Below, one piece after another: positions 55,962 through 64,000 of a stretch of 64,000 nucleotides of DNA. The notes below the pieces were generated by a model. It ran no database searches, was not told the DNA's origin, and saw only the letters and a list, made by a program, of their open reading frames with translations. The position numbers were made by a program, and so were the translations under genes. Location: positions 2,294,001 to 2,358,000 of the forward strand of contig NZ_CP027657.1 in the NCBI RefSeq assembly GCF_003008615.1, read 5' to 3'. Numbering within the stretch: the first letter of the stretch is position 1; each line of letters begins with the position of its first letter. This DNA is from Pseudomonas mendocina (lineage in GTDB: Bacteria; Pseudomonadota; Gammaproteobacteria; Pseudomonadales; Pseudomonadaceae).

Positions 55962-56312
55962 TCAGGGCTTGATCCACTTGCCCTGATACTGGCTGGTGCA
56001 GGCGGGCTCCAGGTACAGCGCGTCGCTGGCCACGCCGTAGTAGTGGATGTCCTGCAGGTACAGGTCGCTGCCGGCCCGCGCGTTCTGGCAGACGCCATAG
56101 GCGCCCTGCGGGCACTGTTCGACGAACTCCACCTCGACCGTCTGCCCTTGCAGCTGCGGCTGGCAGAAGCCGTCGCGGAACAGTGTGGCGGGGATGTTGC
56201 GATTCTCCTGGCAGACCTTCACGTCCAGTCGCTCGGCCTGGCTGTGCACCACGCAGGCTTCGGCCAGGGCCAGGCCCGGTAGCAGAGAGAACAGCAACAG
56301 CCATGCACGCAT
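55962..56312 (-). CDS. Small Cys-containing secreted protein of unknown function
   Basis: The 116-residue protein has a clear signal peptide (MRAWLLLFSLLPGLALA) and a mature part with six cysteines (ACVVHS, VKVCQENRN, GFCQPQ, EQCPQGAYGVCQNA, PACTSQYQ), probably disulphide-bonded in the periplasm. I do not recognise a family. The start at 56312 follows GGGAG; an ORF start at 56378 precedes it. It stands between the zigA operon and a second COG0523 gene, on the opposite strand. A similar small gene occupies this place in P. aeruginosa as I recall. No Zur box was found before it. Confidence 0.8.
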   Translation of the reverse strand: MRAWLLLFSLLPGLALAEACVVHSQAERLDVKVCQENRNIPATLFRDGFCQPQLQGQTVEVEFVEQCPQGAYGVCQNARAGSDLYLQDIHYYGVASDALYLEPACTSQYQGKWIKP

Positions 56313-56407
56313 CGTTTCGACTCCCGAAAAACTGCCGGCGAATCTAACATGCTGCTTAATCGCAGTCTGTGCTGGCACTTGTCTGGCGAACCACCGACCA
56401 TAAACCC

Positions 56408-57385
56408 ATGCTCAGTCAAATCCCCACTCACCTCATCGCCGGCCCCCTGGGTGCTGGCAAGACCAGCCTGATCCGCCACCTACTCGCGCAAAAGCCGGCG
56501 GGCGAGCGCTGGGCGGTGCTGATCAACGAGTTCGGCCAGATCGGCCTGGACGCAGCCCTGCTCGAGCGGGGCGACGACGGTATCGCCATGGCCGAGGTCG
56601 CCGGCGGTTGCCTGTGCTGTGTCAACGGCGCGCCGTTTCAGGTGGGCCTCGGCCGACTGCTGCGCGAGGCCAGGCCTGACCGCCTGCTGATCGAGCCGTC
56701 CGGCCTGGGGCATCCGGTGCAGTTGTTGGAGCAGCTGCGTCAGCCGCCCTGGCTCGGCGTACTGGCCGTGCAGCCGGCGCTGGTGGTGCTGGATGCCGCC
56801 GCGCTGGCCAGCGGTCAGTCGCTGCCCGATGTGCAGCGTCAGGCGCTGGATGACGCCGGTCTGTTGCTGCTGAACAAGAGCGAGTCCCTGGACGATGCGA
56901 GCCGTGCGCGAATTGCCGCAAACCTGCCGCCTGTGCCGCTGCATTGGATCGAGCAGGGGCGGCTCGACCTGGCGTTGTTGCCGGGCCTTGCGGTGCAGGC
57001 TTCACCGATCGCAGTGAGCGCCGAGTTACCTACAGCCACGCCCGGTCTGGCGCAGATCTGGCGCAATACCGCCGAGCCGATCTGCCAGGTGCAGGATCAG
57101 CCCGAAGGCTGGAGCATCGGTTGGCGCTGGCACCCGAGCCAGCGTTTCGATCTCGTGCAGGTCAGCCGGTGGCTGCAGGGCGTGGCGTGGCGCAGGGCCA
57201 AGGCCGTACTGCACGGCGCCGAAGGTTGGCGCTCGCTGAACGCCCTGCAAGGGCAGGCGCTGGAGGCCTGGGCCGCGAGTGAATGGCGCAAGGATTCACG
57301 ACTGGAGCTGATTTTCGATCAGGCGCAGGACGCCGAAGCACTGAGTGCCGCGTTCGCTGCCTGCCGGATTCCCCCGGCCGGCTGA
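56408..57385 (+). CDS. COG0523 (CobW-like) GTPase, second paralogue
   Basis: The 325-residue G3E GTPase has Walker A GPLGAGKT (12-19), the CLCC metal motif (68-71), Walker B (RLLIEPSGLGHP), NKSE (156-159) as guanine motif and a CobW-C-like C-terminus. It is shorter than the ZigA-type paralogue and belongs to another COG0523 branch. The start at 56408 was preferred to 56369 because the conserved N-terminus begins there. It lies 700 bp after the zigA operon; a metal-delivery role is inferred from family and location. Confidence 0.88.
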   Translation: MLSQIPTHLIAGPLGAGKTSLIRHLLAQKPAGERWAVLINEFGQIGLDAALLERGDDGIAMAEVAGGCLCCVNGAPFQVGLGRLLREARPDRLLIEPSGLGHPVQLLEQLRQPPWLGVLAVQPALVVLDAAALASGQSLPDVQRQALDDAGLLLLNKSESLDDASRARIAANLPPVPLHWIEQGRLDLALLPGLAVQASPIAVSAELPTATPGLAQIWRNTAEPICQVQDQPEGWSIGWRWHPSQRFDLVQVSRWLQGVAWRRAKAVLHGAEGWRSLNALQGQALEAWAASEWRKDSRLELIFDQAQDAEALSAAFAACRIPPAG

Positions 57386-57422
57386 TACACTCGCCGCGCC
57401 CCTGTTGCTGTGGATAACCTTC

Positions 57423-58301
57423 ATGCACCTGCTGCCCTGGTCTCATGACACCTCTGCCGGCTTCACCCTGCGCGGCTGGCACACGCCGCCGTCAGGCAAG
57501 CCGCTGCTGCATTTCCTGCACGGCAATGGCTATTGCGGACGTGTCTACACGCCGATGCTGGCCCTGCTGGCCGAGGACTTCGACCTCTGGTTGTGCGATG
57601 TGCAGGGCCATGGCGACAGTGATCATGGCGGTCGTTTTCACGGCTGGAACCGCAGTGCCGAATTGGCGGTGGAGGCCTTCGAGGCCTTGCGCGGGGCGTT
57701 CGGCGAGGTGCCACGCTTCGCCCTCGGGCATAGCTTCGGTGGCGTGCTCACCAGCCTGATCCTGGCGCGCCATCCCGAGCTGTTCCGGCGTGCCGTACTA
57801 CTCGACCCGGTGCTGTTCAGCCCGGCGATGATCGGGGTGATGGCGCTGTCCGACGTGGTTGGTCTGGCGCAGCGCACCGGCATGGCGAAGAAAGCGCAGA
57901 AGCGCCGTCGGCAATGGTCGGATCGGGCCAGCGCGCATGCCGCACTGCATGGCCGTGGCATGTTCCGGGGTTGGGACGAGGCAGCCTTCGATGCCTATAT
58001 CGAGCATGCGCTGAGGGATGTCGACGGTGGCGTCGAGCTCAAGTGCCGGCCGAGCCGCGAGGCGGATATCTTCGGTTCCTTCCCGCGCCGCCTGTGGCCG
58101 TCGTTGGCCAGGGTGACGACGCCTACCGAGGTGATCCACGGTGCGCGCACTTACCCCTTCGTCGCCAAGTCCGTGGCGCGCTGGTGCGCCAGCAATGCGC
58201 ATGTGTGTGGGCAGGTGGTGCCGGGCGGGCACTGCTTCATGCAGGAGCAGCCAGCCGACAGCGCCGCGCGGGTGAGCGATTTTCTGCTGCAGCGCGGGTA
58301 G
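57423..58301 (+). CDS. Alpha/beta hydrolase
   Basis: The 292-residue protein shows the alpha/beta-hydrolase fold: HFLHGNGYCG (oxyanion region), CDVQGHGDSDHGG, the nucleophile elbow ALGHSFGGVL with Ser, TTPTEVIHGARTYPF and the catalytic His in VPGGHCFMQEQP. The start at 57423 was chosen over 57345, which lies in the preceding gene. Substrate unknown; the GHSFGG form is common among esterases and lipases. It follows the COG0523 gene by 37 bp but has no evident tie to zinc. Confidence 0.88.
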   Translation: MHLLPWSHDTSAGFTLRGWHTPPSGKPLLHFLHGNGYCGRVYTPMLALLAEDFDLWLCDVQGHGDSDHGGRFHGWNRSAELAVEAFEALRGAFGEVPRFALGHSFGGVLTSLILARHPELFRRAVLLDPVLFSPAMIGVMALSDVVGLAQRTGMAKKAQKRRRQWSDRASAHAALHGRGMFRGWDEAAFDAYIEHALRDVDGGVELKCRPSREADIFGSFPRRLWPSLARVTTPTEVIHGARTYPFVAKSVARWCASNAHVCGQVVPGGHCFMQEQPADSAARVSDFLLQRG

Positions 58302-58344
58302 GGCGGGTAGGGCGGGTACGCCCCACTGCCATGGCAGCAGAGGC

Positions 58345-58737
58345 TTAGGCCTTGCGCCGCCAGTCTTCCAGGCGGATGACGTTACCTGAACTCTGCACCG
58401 AAACCGGCTCGGGCTGCGGCTCCAGCACCGGGTGCGGTTCCAGCTCGATGTGCCCCAGGTGCGGGCCGAACATGCTCAGATGACCGCGCAGGCGCTGCTC
58501 GCCAGTGACGGTGAATTCGAAATCGTAGAGCCGCGCCAGGCGTCGATAGCCCTTGCCGTCGCGCAGGATGGCCAGGCGCCGCAATGCCACGGCGCCGTCG
58601 AGCAACTCGACATCGAACTTGGCACAGTGCTGTTTGGCGAATGCCAGCGCACGCTCGCGAATGCCATGGCCACGCCACAGCCAGGCACAGGCGGCGGCGA
58701 AGAGCATCAGCAGGAACACATCGAACAGGTTGATCAT
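58345..58737 (-). CDS. DUF3301 domain-containing protein
   Basis: The 130-residue protein has one N-terminal membrane helix (LFDVFLLMLFAAACAWLW), a conserved cytoplasmic domain (KFDVELLDGAVALRRLAILR, LYDFEFTVTGEQRLRG) and a C-terminal NVIRLEDWRRK, all typical of DUF3301. GGAG precedes the ATG. The function is unknown. Confidence 0.88.
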   Translation of the reverse strand: MINLFDVFLLMLFAAACAWLWRGHGIRERALAFAKQHCAKFDVELLDGAVALRRLAILRDGKGYRRLARLYDFEFTVTGEQRLRGHLSMFGPHLGHIELEPHPVLEPQPEPVSVQSSGNVIRLEDWRRKA

Positions 58738-58859
58738 GGTGACTCCAGCTCCGGGAGACAGAGCTTAGCTTATCTGCCACGCGCTTCTCAGCACAGTAGC
58801 TTGCCCATGCGTCGGCTCTGCATTAGCGTTCGCCCACTTCACATGAAAAGGACGTCACC

Positions 58860-59393
58860 ATGCATTGCCCCGCCTGCCGTACGACTCGCCTGCAACCGGC
58901 AAAACTCGAAGATGGCCTGCTTGGCCATGGCTGCCCGCAGTGCTCGGGCACCCTGGTCAGCCTGCTGCACTACCGCGATTGGGCCGAGCGTCAGCCGGCG
59001 CAGGAAACGCCAACGGAGCTGGCTGCGCAAGCCGAAGTGGGTGAAACCAGTCACGCCCTGAGCTGCCCCAAATGCGCCAAGCTGATGGGCAAGTTCCAGA
59101 TCAGCGGTACGCGCGCCAACCGCCTGGATCTCTGCGGCACCTGCGACGAAGCCTGGCTGGACGGCGGTGAATGGCAATTGCTCAAGGCCCTGGAGCTGAG
59201 CCAGCGCATGCCGGCGATCTTCACCGAAGCCTGGCAGCGTCAGGTGCGTCAGCAGGCCAGTGAGGAGGCGCGGCGCGATCGCTTCAGCCGTATCGCCGGC
59301 GAAGAGGCCATCGCCCGTGCCGACGAGATCCGCGCCTGGCTCAAGGATCATCCGCAGCGGCGTGAGTTGTTGTTCTACATCGGCCACGACTGA
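58860..59393 (+). CDS. Zinc-ribbon (zf-TFIIB-like) protein
   Basis: The 177-residue protein has CxxC pairs at the N-terminus (MHCPACRTTRLQPAKL, GCPQCSGTL) and again in the middle (LSCPKCAKLMGKFQI, LDLCGTCDEAWLDGGEW), the latter followed by the WLDGGE motif of zf-TFIIB domains. A charged helical tail follows. AGGA precedes the ATG. Role unknown; possibly nucleic-acid or protein binding. Confidence 0.83.
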   Translation: MHCPACRTTRLQPAKLEDGLLGHGCPQCSGTLVSLLHYRDWAERQPAQETPTELAAQAEVGETSHALSCPKCAKLMGKFQISGTRANRLDLCGTCDEAWLDGGEWQLLKALELSQRMPAIFTEAWQRQVRQQASEEARRDRFSRIAGEEAIARADEIRAWLKDHPQRRELLFYIGHD

Positions 59394-59414
59394 GGGCGTT
59401 TCACCCGCGTCGGC

Positions 59415-60938
59415 TCAGGTCGCCCGCATCAGGCGATCACGGCCCGCGACCTTGGCGGCGTAGAGTGCCGTGTCGGCGCGTTGCTGTAACTGCTCCAGGG
59501 TTTCATCAGGGCGCCACTCGGCCAGGCCGATGCTGACACTGATCCGCAGCCCTTGCAGATTGCTCTCGGCCAGATTCGTGCGCAGGCGCTCCAGACCCTG
59601 GGCAGCAGCGTCCAGGTCGCTATCCGGCAAGAGCAGAATGAATTCCTCGCCGCCGACGCGGGCGAACAGGTCGGTGGCGCGCGCCTGATGCCTGCAGAGC
59701 AGGCTGAACTCGCGCAGTACCGCGTCGCCGGTGGTGTGGCCGTGGCGGTCGTTGACCTGTTTGAAGTGATCCAGATCGAGCATTGCCAGGCACAGCGGCA
59801 GGTCCTGCCGTTGGCTACGTTGCAGTGCCTGGCCGGCACGCTCTTCGAATGCACGGCGGTTCAGCGCCTGGGTCAGCGGGTCGGTGGTGGCCAGGTGCAG
59901 CAACTGTTGCTCGAGTGCCTTGCGCCGACTGACATCGCGGATCTCGGCGACCTGTCGGCCGTCCTCACGCAACTGGGCGATGCTGATTTCGGCAGCGAAG
60001 GGCACGGCGTCGCGCAGGGCTTCAAGGTCATGCGGCTGGCCGTCGGCACGGCCCAGCAGCTCTTCGATGCGCGTCTGCTCGGCGGGGGCGAACAGGCTGT
60101 GCAGATCCGCGCTGAGCAGATGCTCGCGAGAGCGGGCGAACAGCGTCTCGAGCATCGGGTTGGCGTCGACGATGCGGCCGCGCTCCAGCACCACCACGCC
60201 GGCCTGGGTGATGCGCATCAGTCGCTCGAAACGCTCGGCGCTGTCCTCTGCCTGCTCGGCGTGGCGGCGGCTGTCGGCGAGGATGCGACGCATGGTCATC
60301 AGCGCCAGGCCGACCAGGCCGATCACCCACAGCGGGATGCCGAAGTTGTAGGGCAGCAGGTAGGGCACCGAACGGGTCACGTCGACGTGTTCGATGCCCT
60401 GCAGGCCATCGATCAGGCCGAGCAGGGCACGCAGCAGGGTAATCAGGGCGAAACCGGCGAAGGCCAGTGCGACGAAACGGCGTACGCCACGCAGCTCCGG
60501 TTCCTCGCGGGCGACCCACAGGGCGCGGCAGGCCTGGATCGGTAGCAGACCGCCGATCAGCGCATAGAAGGTGACGACGAATTCGGTGTTGATCGGCGCC
60601 ACGAACCAGTGCCAGCTCATCACCAGGCTCATCGCACCGGCACTGGCCGGTACCGTCCACCACGGCGGCGGCAGCCCCAGGAAACGGAACACGCCGACCA
60701 TCAGCAAGGCTTCGCCGGCCAGTTGCAGGCTGTTGCCGGCGATGTTCAGCAGCGGGTTGCCGCTGGCCATGTAGCCGATGAACAGCCAGATGCCGAGGTT
60801 GAGCGTCCAGGCGCCGCTCATCCACACGCCCGGGCCGCAATAGGGGCGAGCGAAGTACCACAGGGCGGTGCTGGCGATAGCGCAGCCGAGCATCAGGTTG
60901 ATGCCCAGCAACAGTGGGGAGAAGTAGAGCGTTTCCAT
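59415..60938 (-). CDS. Membrane-anchored PAS-GGDEF diguanylate cyclase
   Basis: The 507-residue protein has about seven N-terminal membrane segments (residues 5-230), a coiled linker, a PAS domain (about 245-350; MRITQAGVVVLERGRIVDANP) and a GGDEF domain with active-site GGEEF (429-433) and an inhibitory RxxD site (420-423), so it should make c-di-GMP under product feedback. TTDPLTQALNRRAFEERAGQ starts the GGDEF part. The start at 60938 precedes the first membrane segment; the ORF start at 61208 lies inside the TpsB gene. The neighbouring adhesin genes fit a biofilm role. Confidence 0.9.
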   Translation of the reverse strand: METLYFSPLLLGINLMLGCAIASTALWYFARPYCGPGVWMSGAWTLNLGIWLFIGYMASGNPLLNIAGNSLQLAGEALLMVGVFRFLGLPPPWWTVPASAGAMSLVMSWHWFVAPINTEFVVTFYALIGGLLPIQACRALWVAREEPELRGVRRFVALAFAGFALITLLRALLGLIDGLQGIEHVDVTRSVPYLLPYNFGIPLWVIGLVGLALMTMRRILADSRRHAEQAEDSAERFERLMRITQAGVVVLERGRIVDANPMLETLFARSREHLLSADLHSLFAPAEQTRIEELLGRADGQPHDLEALRDAVPFAAEISIAQLREDGRQVAEIRDVSRRKALEQQLLHLATTDPLTQALNRRAFEERAGQALQRSQRQDLPLCLAMLDLDHFKQVNDRHGHTTGDAVLREFSLLCRHQARATDLFARVGGEEFILLLPDSDLDAAAQGLERLRTNLAESNLQGLRISVSIGLAEWRPDETLEQLQQRADTALYAAKVAGRDRLMRAT

Positions 60939-61041
60939 GACCCAGGCCGACCGGCAGGACGATTGCGGCATTCTGCCAGTGTCCTGCGATGTCGTCGCGT
61001 CGGTCAGCTTTTTCCCGCTCGTCGGTCGGTTCCGGCGAAAG

Positions 61042-62694
61042 TTAGAAGGCCCGAACCACCTGTGCCCAGACGCGTGGCGTACGCGACACGTCGCTTTCGG
61101 CATCGGCATTGCCGAGGCGCCAGGCGGCGACGGTGCTGATCTGCCAACCATGGGCGGCCCAGCGAGCGCCGACACCAGCGCCGGAGAGGCTGCGATGATT
61201 GTCCTCATCGGCCCAGGTGTTCTTGTTCAGGCGAACCTGGCCATGGTCGACGAAGGTGGACAGCTGCCAGGCCTCGTTCAGGGCGTAGCGCAGTTCGACG
61301 TTGGCCAGCCAGCCCTGGTCGCCCGAGGCTTCGCCTTGCGGGTAGGCGCGTACGCCATAGGCTCCGCCGAGGTAGAGCTTCTCGGAACTGTCCAGGTTGC
61401 CGTCGGCCCATTGCCCCTGTAGCTGGGTGTAGAGGCTGAAACGATCGCTCAGGCGCTGCAGGCGTACCAGGCTGGGGTTGAGCTTGTGGAACTGGCCGCG
61501 GGTGCCGGCGGTAAGGTCGTCAACGCGCTTGGCGGGCGCGCCGTCGATGTTCAGGCTGCCCTGGCTCCAGGCCAGGGCGAAGCTGTTGACGCCGCCGCCA
61601 AGCAGCGTGTCGCGGCTGTTGCCGGTTAGCGACAGGATGGTCACGCGGGCCCGTTTGTCGCTCTTCTGGTCGAACAGGTCGATGTCGTCCTTGAGGCGTT
61701 TGTCATCGAACTGCAGCTGGCCATAGAGGCTGAAATCGCGTGAGCGTACCAGTGGCTGCAGGGCGAAGACGCTGGCGATGCGCGCATTGCCGTGTGCATC
61801 GAGATCTTCGAAGTCCTTGCCCAGCTGGTAGTCCATATCCGAATAGGCCACGCCGACCTGGGTCGCCCAGGGGCCGACTGGCAACTGATAGGCGATGCGC
61901 CCGTAGCGCTGGTCTTCCTCGGAACCCATGGCGCGCAGGGTCAGGCGGTCGCCGAAGCCGAGTGGGTTGTTGAGGTTGAGGGTGCCGCCCAGACGGTACT
62001 CACCGACGAAGCGGTTACCGTAGTTGTCGGCATCCACCGAGCCGGACACCAGCGGCGCGCGCTGTACGTCGACCAGCAGATCCGTGGTGCCGGTGCTCGT
62101 GCCTGGCCGCAGGGTGGATTTCACCTCTACGCCGGGGGTGTCCTGCAGTAACAGCAGGCTGCGCTCCAGCGACTTGCCCTGCACCGCGTCGCCTGCCTGC
62201 AGAGTCGCGAGGGGGGCTAGGGCGCTGCCGCGCAGGGTGGCCTGATCCTTGACCTGAATCTCGCCATAGCGACCTTCGAGCACGGCGATCTTCACCATGC
62301 CGCCTTCGATTTCCTGGGCTGGCAGGTAGGCGCGGGCTAGTGGATAGCCGCTTTCGCGATAGAGGCGGGTGATGCGGTTGGCAGCGCCCTGCAACTGGCC
62401 GACGGTCAGCTCGCGTCCCGAGAGATCGGCGAGTTGAGTGAGCAGCACCTCATCGGACAACGCCTGGTTACCGTCGAGGATGAAACCGTTAACCTGCAGG
62501 CGCGGGCCTGCTTCGGCGGCTGGATCGGCCGGGGCATCGGGCAGGTTGAGCTCGAGGCGTTGCCGCTCGGGCAATTGCAGCGGTGCCTGGTCGATACCTT
62601 GTTGTGTCTGGCCGGCATCCGGCGCAGTGGCTGCTGCAGCGGACAGCGTGATCAGAGAGGCGGTAAGGCCCGCCAGCATGGAGGTCGAACGCAA
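61042..62694 (-). CDS. Two-partner secretion outer-membrane transporter (TpsB, FhaC/HecB-like)
   Basis: The 550-residue protein has a signal peptide (ending AAA near residue 22), two POTRA domains (about 65-210; LQVNGFILDGNQALSDEVLL, GYPLARAYLPAQEIEGGMV) and a barrel with the conserved loop motif LGGAYGVRAYPQGEASGDQG and a C-terminal Phe. It exports the adhesin encoded upstream. I placed the start at the TTG at 62694, two bases after the adhesin stop, because AAGGA lies about ten bases upstream; an ATG at 62679 is the alternative. Confidence 0.9.
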   Translation of the reverse strand: MRSTSMLAGLTASLITLSAAAATAPDAGQTQQGIDQAPLQLPERQRLELNLPDAPADPAAEAGPRLQVNGFILDGNQALSDEVLLTQLADLSGRELTVGQLQGAANRITRLYRESGYPLARAYLPAQEIEGGMVKIAVLEGRYGEIQVKDQATLRGSALAPLATLQAGDAVQGKSLERSLLLLQDTPGVEVKSTLRPGTSTGTTDLLVDVQRAPLVSGSVDADNYGNRFVGEYRLGGTLNLNNPLGFGDRLTLRAMGSEEDQRYGRIAYQLPVGPWATQVGVAYSDMDYQLGKDFEDLDAHGNARIASVFALQPLVRSRDFSLYGQLQFDDKRLKDDIDLFDQKSDKRARVTILSLTGNSRDTLLGGGVNSFALAWSQGSLNIDGAPAKRVDDLTAGTRGQFHKLNPSLVRLQRLSDRFSLYTQLQGQWADGNLDSSEKLYLGGAYGVRAYPQGEASGDQGWLANVELRYALNEAWQLSTFVDHGQVRLNKNTWADEDNHRSLSGAGVGARWAAHGWQISTVAAWRLGNADAESDVSRTPRVWAQVVRAF

Positions 62695-62696
62695 CT

Positions 62697-64000
62697 TCAG
62701 ATTCCTTCTGGTAGGCGAATGCCGTTATCGACGAGGTTCAGTTGTGGGCTGTAGGTCGTTGCGTCGAACAGTTTCGGGGTCGTTATCATCAGGGGCCGGC
62801 TGGGCTGCTCATCGGTTTGGCTGGCCGCCAGTTGGGCAGCGACGAGACGAGGGTCGACGAGGCTGGGCAGGGGGATGCTGCCGGTGACGCTCAGCACACC
62901 GTCCACATAAGTGATGTCGTAGTTGCTCAGGCCGTTGCCCTGGGCGTTGCTGGCGACGATGGCGTAGTTGCCGGCACCGGCGCTGGCCGCTGCCCCTGCA
63001 CTGGCCAGACTCACGCCACTGACCTGATCACCTGCCACCAGCCCGGCGCTGGTGAAACCATTGAGAGTGGCAGTCTGGCCGACGTTCTTGCTGGCATTGC
63101 CAGCGGTGATGGTCAGCGCAGCCTTGTCGATGGTCAGGGTGCCGGCGAGCATCTCGATGTCATAACCGAACTGGCTGGAGTAGAGCCCGCCGAGGCGCAG
63201 GTCGGAACCACTGTAGGTGCCGGCATTGGCACTGCTGGCATTGTAGAAGGCGCTGCCGGCAACCAGGGCCGGGTCGTAGCCGATGGGGAATACCAGGGCG
63301 CCGGTGCTGCTGGTGGCGCTGCCGTCGTAGGTCTTGTTGGCGTTGCCGACGTTGACGCTGAGGGCGGTCATGAAGCTGCGCAGCAGCGGCGCGCTGTGGC
63401 CCTCGTACATGCGCCAGGTGGCACCGGTGCCGCCGGCGTCGTCGATGTTCCAGCCGGCGGCCACGAAGGGCGCCAGGGTGGTGAGCTGGGCGCTGGTCAA
63501 CCCGGAGATGCCGGTGGCGGTGCCGGCCCCGACGCCCTGGGCCAGGCCGCTGCTGGTGGTGTTCCAGAAGCTGCCGGTGGCGGTGCCGACATTGCTGCCC
63601 ACCAGGCCGCCGACCGCGCCGACGCTGGAGCTGGCCGTGCCCGTGGCATAGACACGCAGCAGGCTGCCATCGTTGAACCCGACCAGGCCGCCTGCCGTGG
63701 CGCTGCCCTGGGCGCTGCCGGTGGCGTAGCTGTCGCGGATAGTGCCGGTGCTGGCGTTGCTGCCGGCCAGGCCGCCGCCATTCAGGCCGCCGCTGGCGCT
63801 GCCCGTGGCCAGGGACTCGCTGAGGATCCCGGCGTTGGTGCCGACCAGGGCGCCGACGTTGCCCGTGCCGGTGACGGTGGTGTTGCTGCTGACCCGCTCG
63901 ACCACCCCGCCGGCGGCGTTGTAGCCCACCAGGGCACCGGCGTAGGTGCCGCCAGCCACGCTGCCGCCCACCAGGTTGAGGTTGCCGACGTAACCGGCGT
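62697..64000 (-). CDS. C-terminal part of a large TpsA-type adhesin with GLUG and YDG/MBG repeats
   Basis: The frame is open to the window end, so at least 434 C-terminal residues are seen and the N-terminal TPS signal domain is outside. From 64000 there are four to five GLUG-type repeats of 25-30 residues (GALVGTNAGILSESLATGSA, GGLVGFNDGSLLRVYATG, GGLVGSNVGTATGSFW), then YDG and MBG units (NKTYDGSATSSTGALVF, TLTIDKAALTITAGN, NYDITYVDGVLSV) and a Pro-rich C-terminus. Such repeats build the surface fibre of filamentous-haemagglutinin-like adhesins. TpsB follows two bases after the stop. Confidence 0.88.
   Translation of the reverse strand, partial: AGYVGNLNLVGGSVAGGTYAGALVGYNAAGGVVERVSSNTTVTGTGNVGALVGTNAGILSESLATGSASGGLNGGGLAGSNASTGTIRDSYATGSAQGSATAGGLVGFNDGSLLRVYATGTASSSVGAVGGLVGSNVGTATGSFWNTTSSGLAQGVGAGTATGISGLTSAQLTTLAPFVAAGWNIDDAGGTGATWRMYEGHSAPLLRSFMTALSVNVGNANKTYDGSATSSTGALVFPIGYDPALVAGSAFYNASSANAGTYSGSDLRLGGLYSSQFGYDIEMLAGTLTIDKAALTITAGNASKNVGQTATLNGFTSAGLVAGDQVSGVSLASAGAAASAGAGNYAIVASNAQGNGLSNYDITYVDGVLSVTGSIPLPSLVDPRLVAAQLAASQTDEQPSRPLMITTPKLFDATTYSPQLNLVDNGIRLPEGI

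Noticed and set aside
56313..56407. Second Zur box before the shorter COG0523 GTPase
   Set aside because: No sequence resembling the TGTTATAxTATAACA palindrome is present in this spacer.
1..64000. CRISPR arrays, tRNA or rRNA genes, insertion sequences
   Set aside because: No regularly spaced direct repeats, no tRNA-like cloverleaf core, no rRNA segment and no transposase were recognised by reading; dedicated searches were not possible.

Overview
The window is a GC-rich chromosomal segment of a Pseudomonas, probably from the mendocina/oleovorans/alcaliphila side of the genus. This rests on the gene content (CobG-type aerobic B12 pathway with a CbiG-CobJ fusion, a Zur island with DksA2 and ZigA, BCCT and TAXI-TRAP transporters) and on the many GCGGCTGAAGCCGCTCC-type REP sequences. 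The species is an inference. I saw no rRNA, tRNA, CRISPR array, prophage or insertion sequence.

Layout. 1-3.4 kb: the 3' part of a GlxA-type regulator, a LysE exporter with an AraC-type regulator, and a TylF-like methyltransferase. 3.5-10.4 kb: corrin-ring synthesis, with cobG-cobH-cobI-cobJ on the minus strand behind a cobalamin riboswitch and cobL-cobK running divergently. 10.5-13.5 kb: a DctA-type symporter with two FCD/GntR regulators and a palindromic operator candidate. 13.8-19.9 kb: a [2Fe-2S] protein, then a second cobalamin riboswitch leading a TonB receptor/ABC corrinoid uptake operon. 19.9-23.5 kb: an HBM-type chemoreceptor and a cyclopropane fatty acid synthase.

23.5-30.6 kb: a DctB/DctD two-component pair, then a sigma-54 promoter with two upstream direct repeats in front of a TAXI-TRAP transporter operon (binding protein, fused permease, DUF1850). 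30.6-34.9 kb: a MITE-like palindrome, a DUF3617 gene broken by an in-frame stop, and a Fur-box-preceded TonB receptor with a PepSY membrane protein. 34.9-43.4 kb: an extracellular-solute-binding-like protein, cardiolipin synthase, a BCCT transporter, and a serine module (SstT, serine dehydratase, LysR). 43.4-49.9 kb: a 55-residue DUF2986 protein, an exonuclease/DUF294 pair, LemA plus DUF2207, and a frameshifted adhesin remnant.

49.9-57.4 kb is the most interesting part, a zinc-starvation island. One Zur-box-like palindrome sits between two divergent operons: folE2-hisI-yidD-gamma-carbonic anhydrase-pyrC on the minus strand, and dksA2-zigA-DUF1826 on the plus strand. A periplasmic Cys-rich protein and a second COG0523 GTPase follow. 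Most members are backup paralogues of zinc enzymes. A yidD gene and a possibly metal-dependent DUF1826 protein inside these operons are the least explained parts. 57.4-64 kb: an alpha/beta hydrolase, DUF3301 and zinc-ribbon proteins, a membrane diguanylate cyclase, and a two-partner secretion pair whose TpsA adhesin runs off the window.
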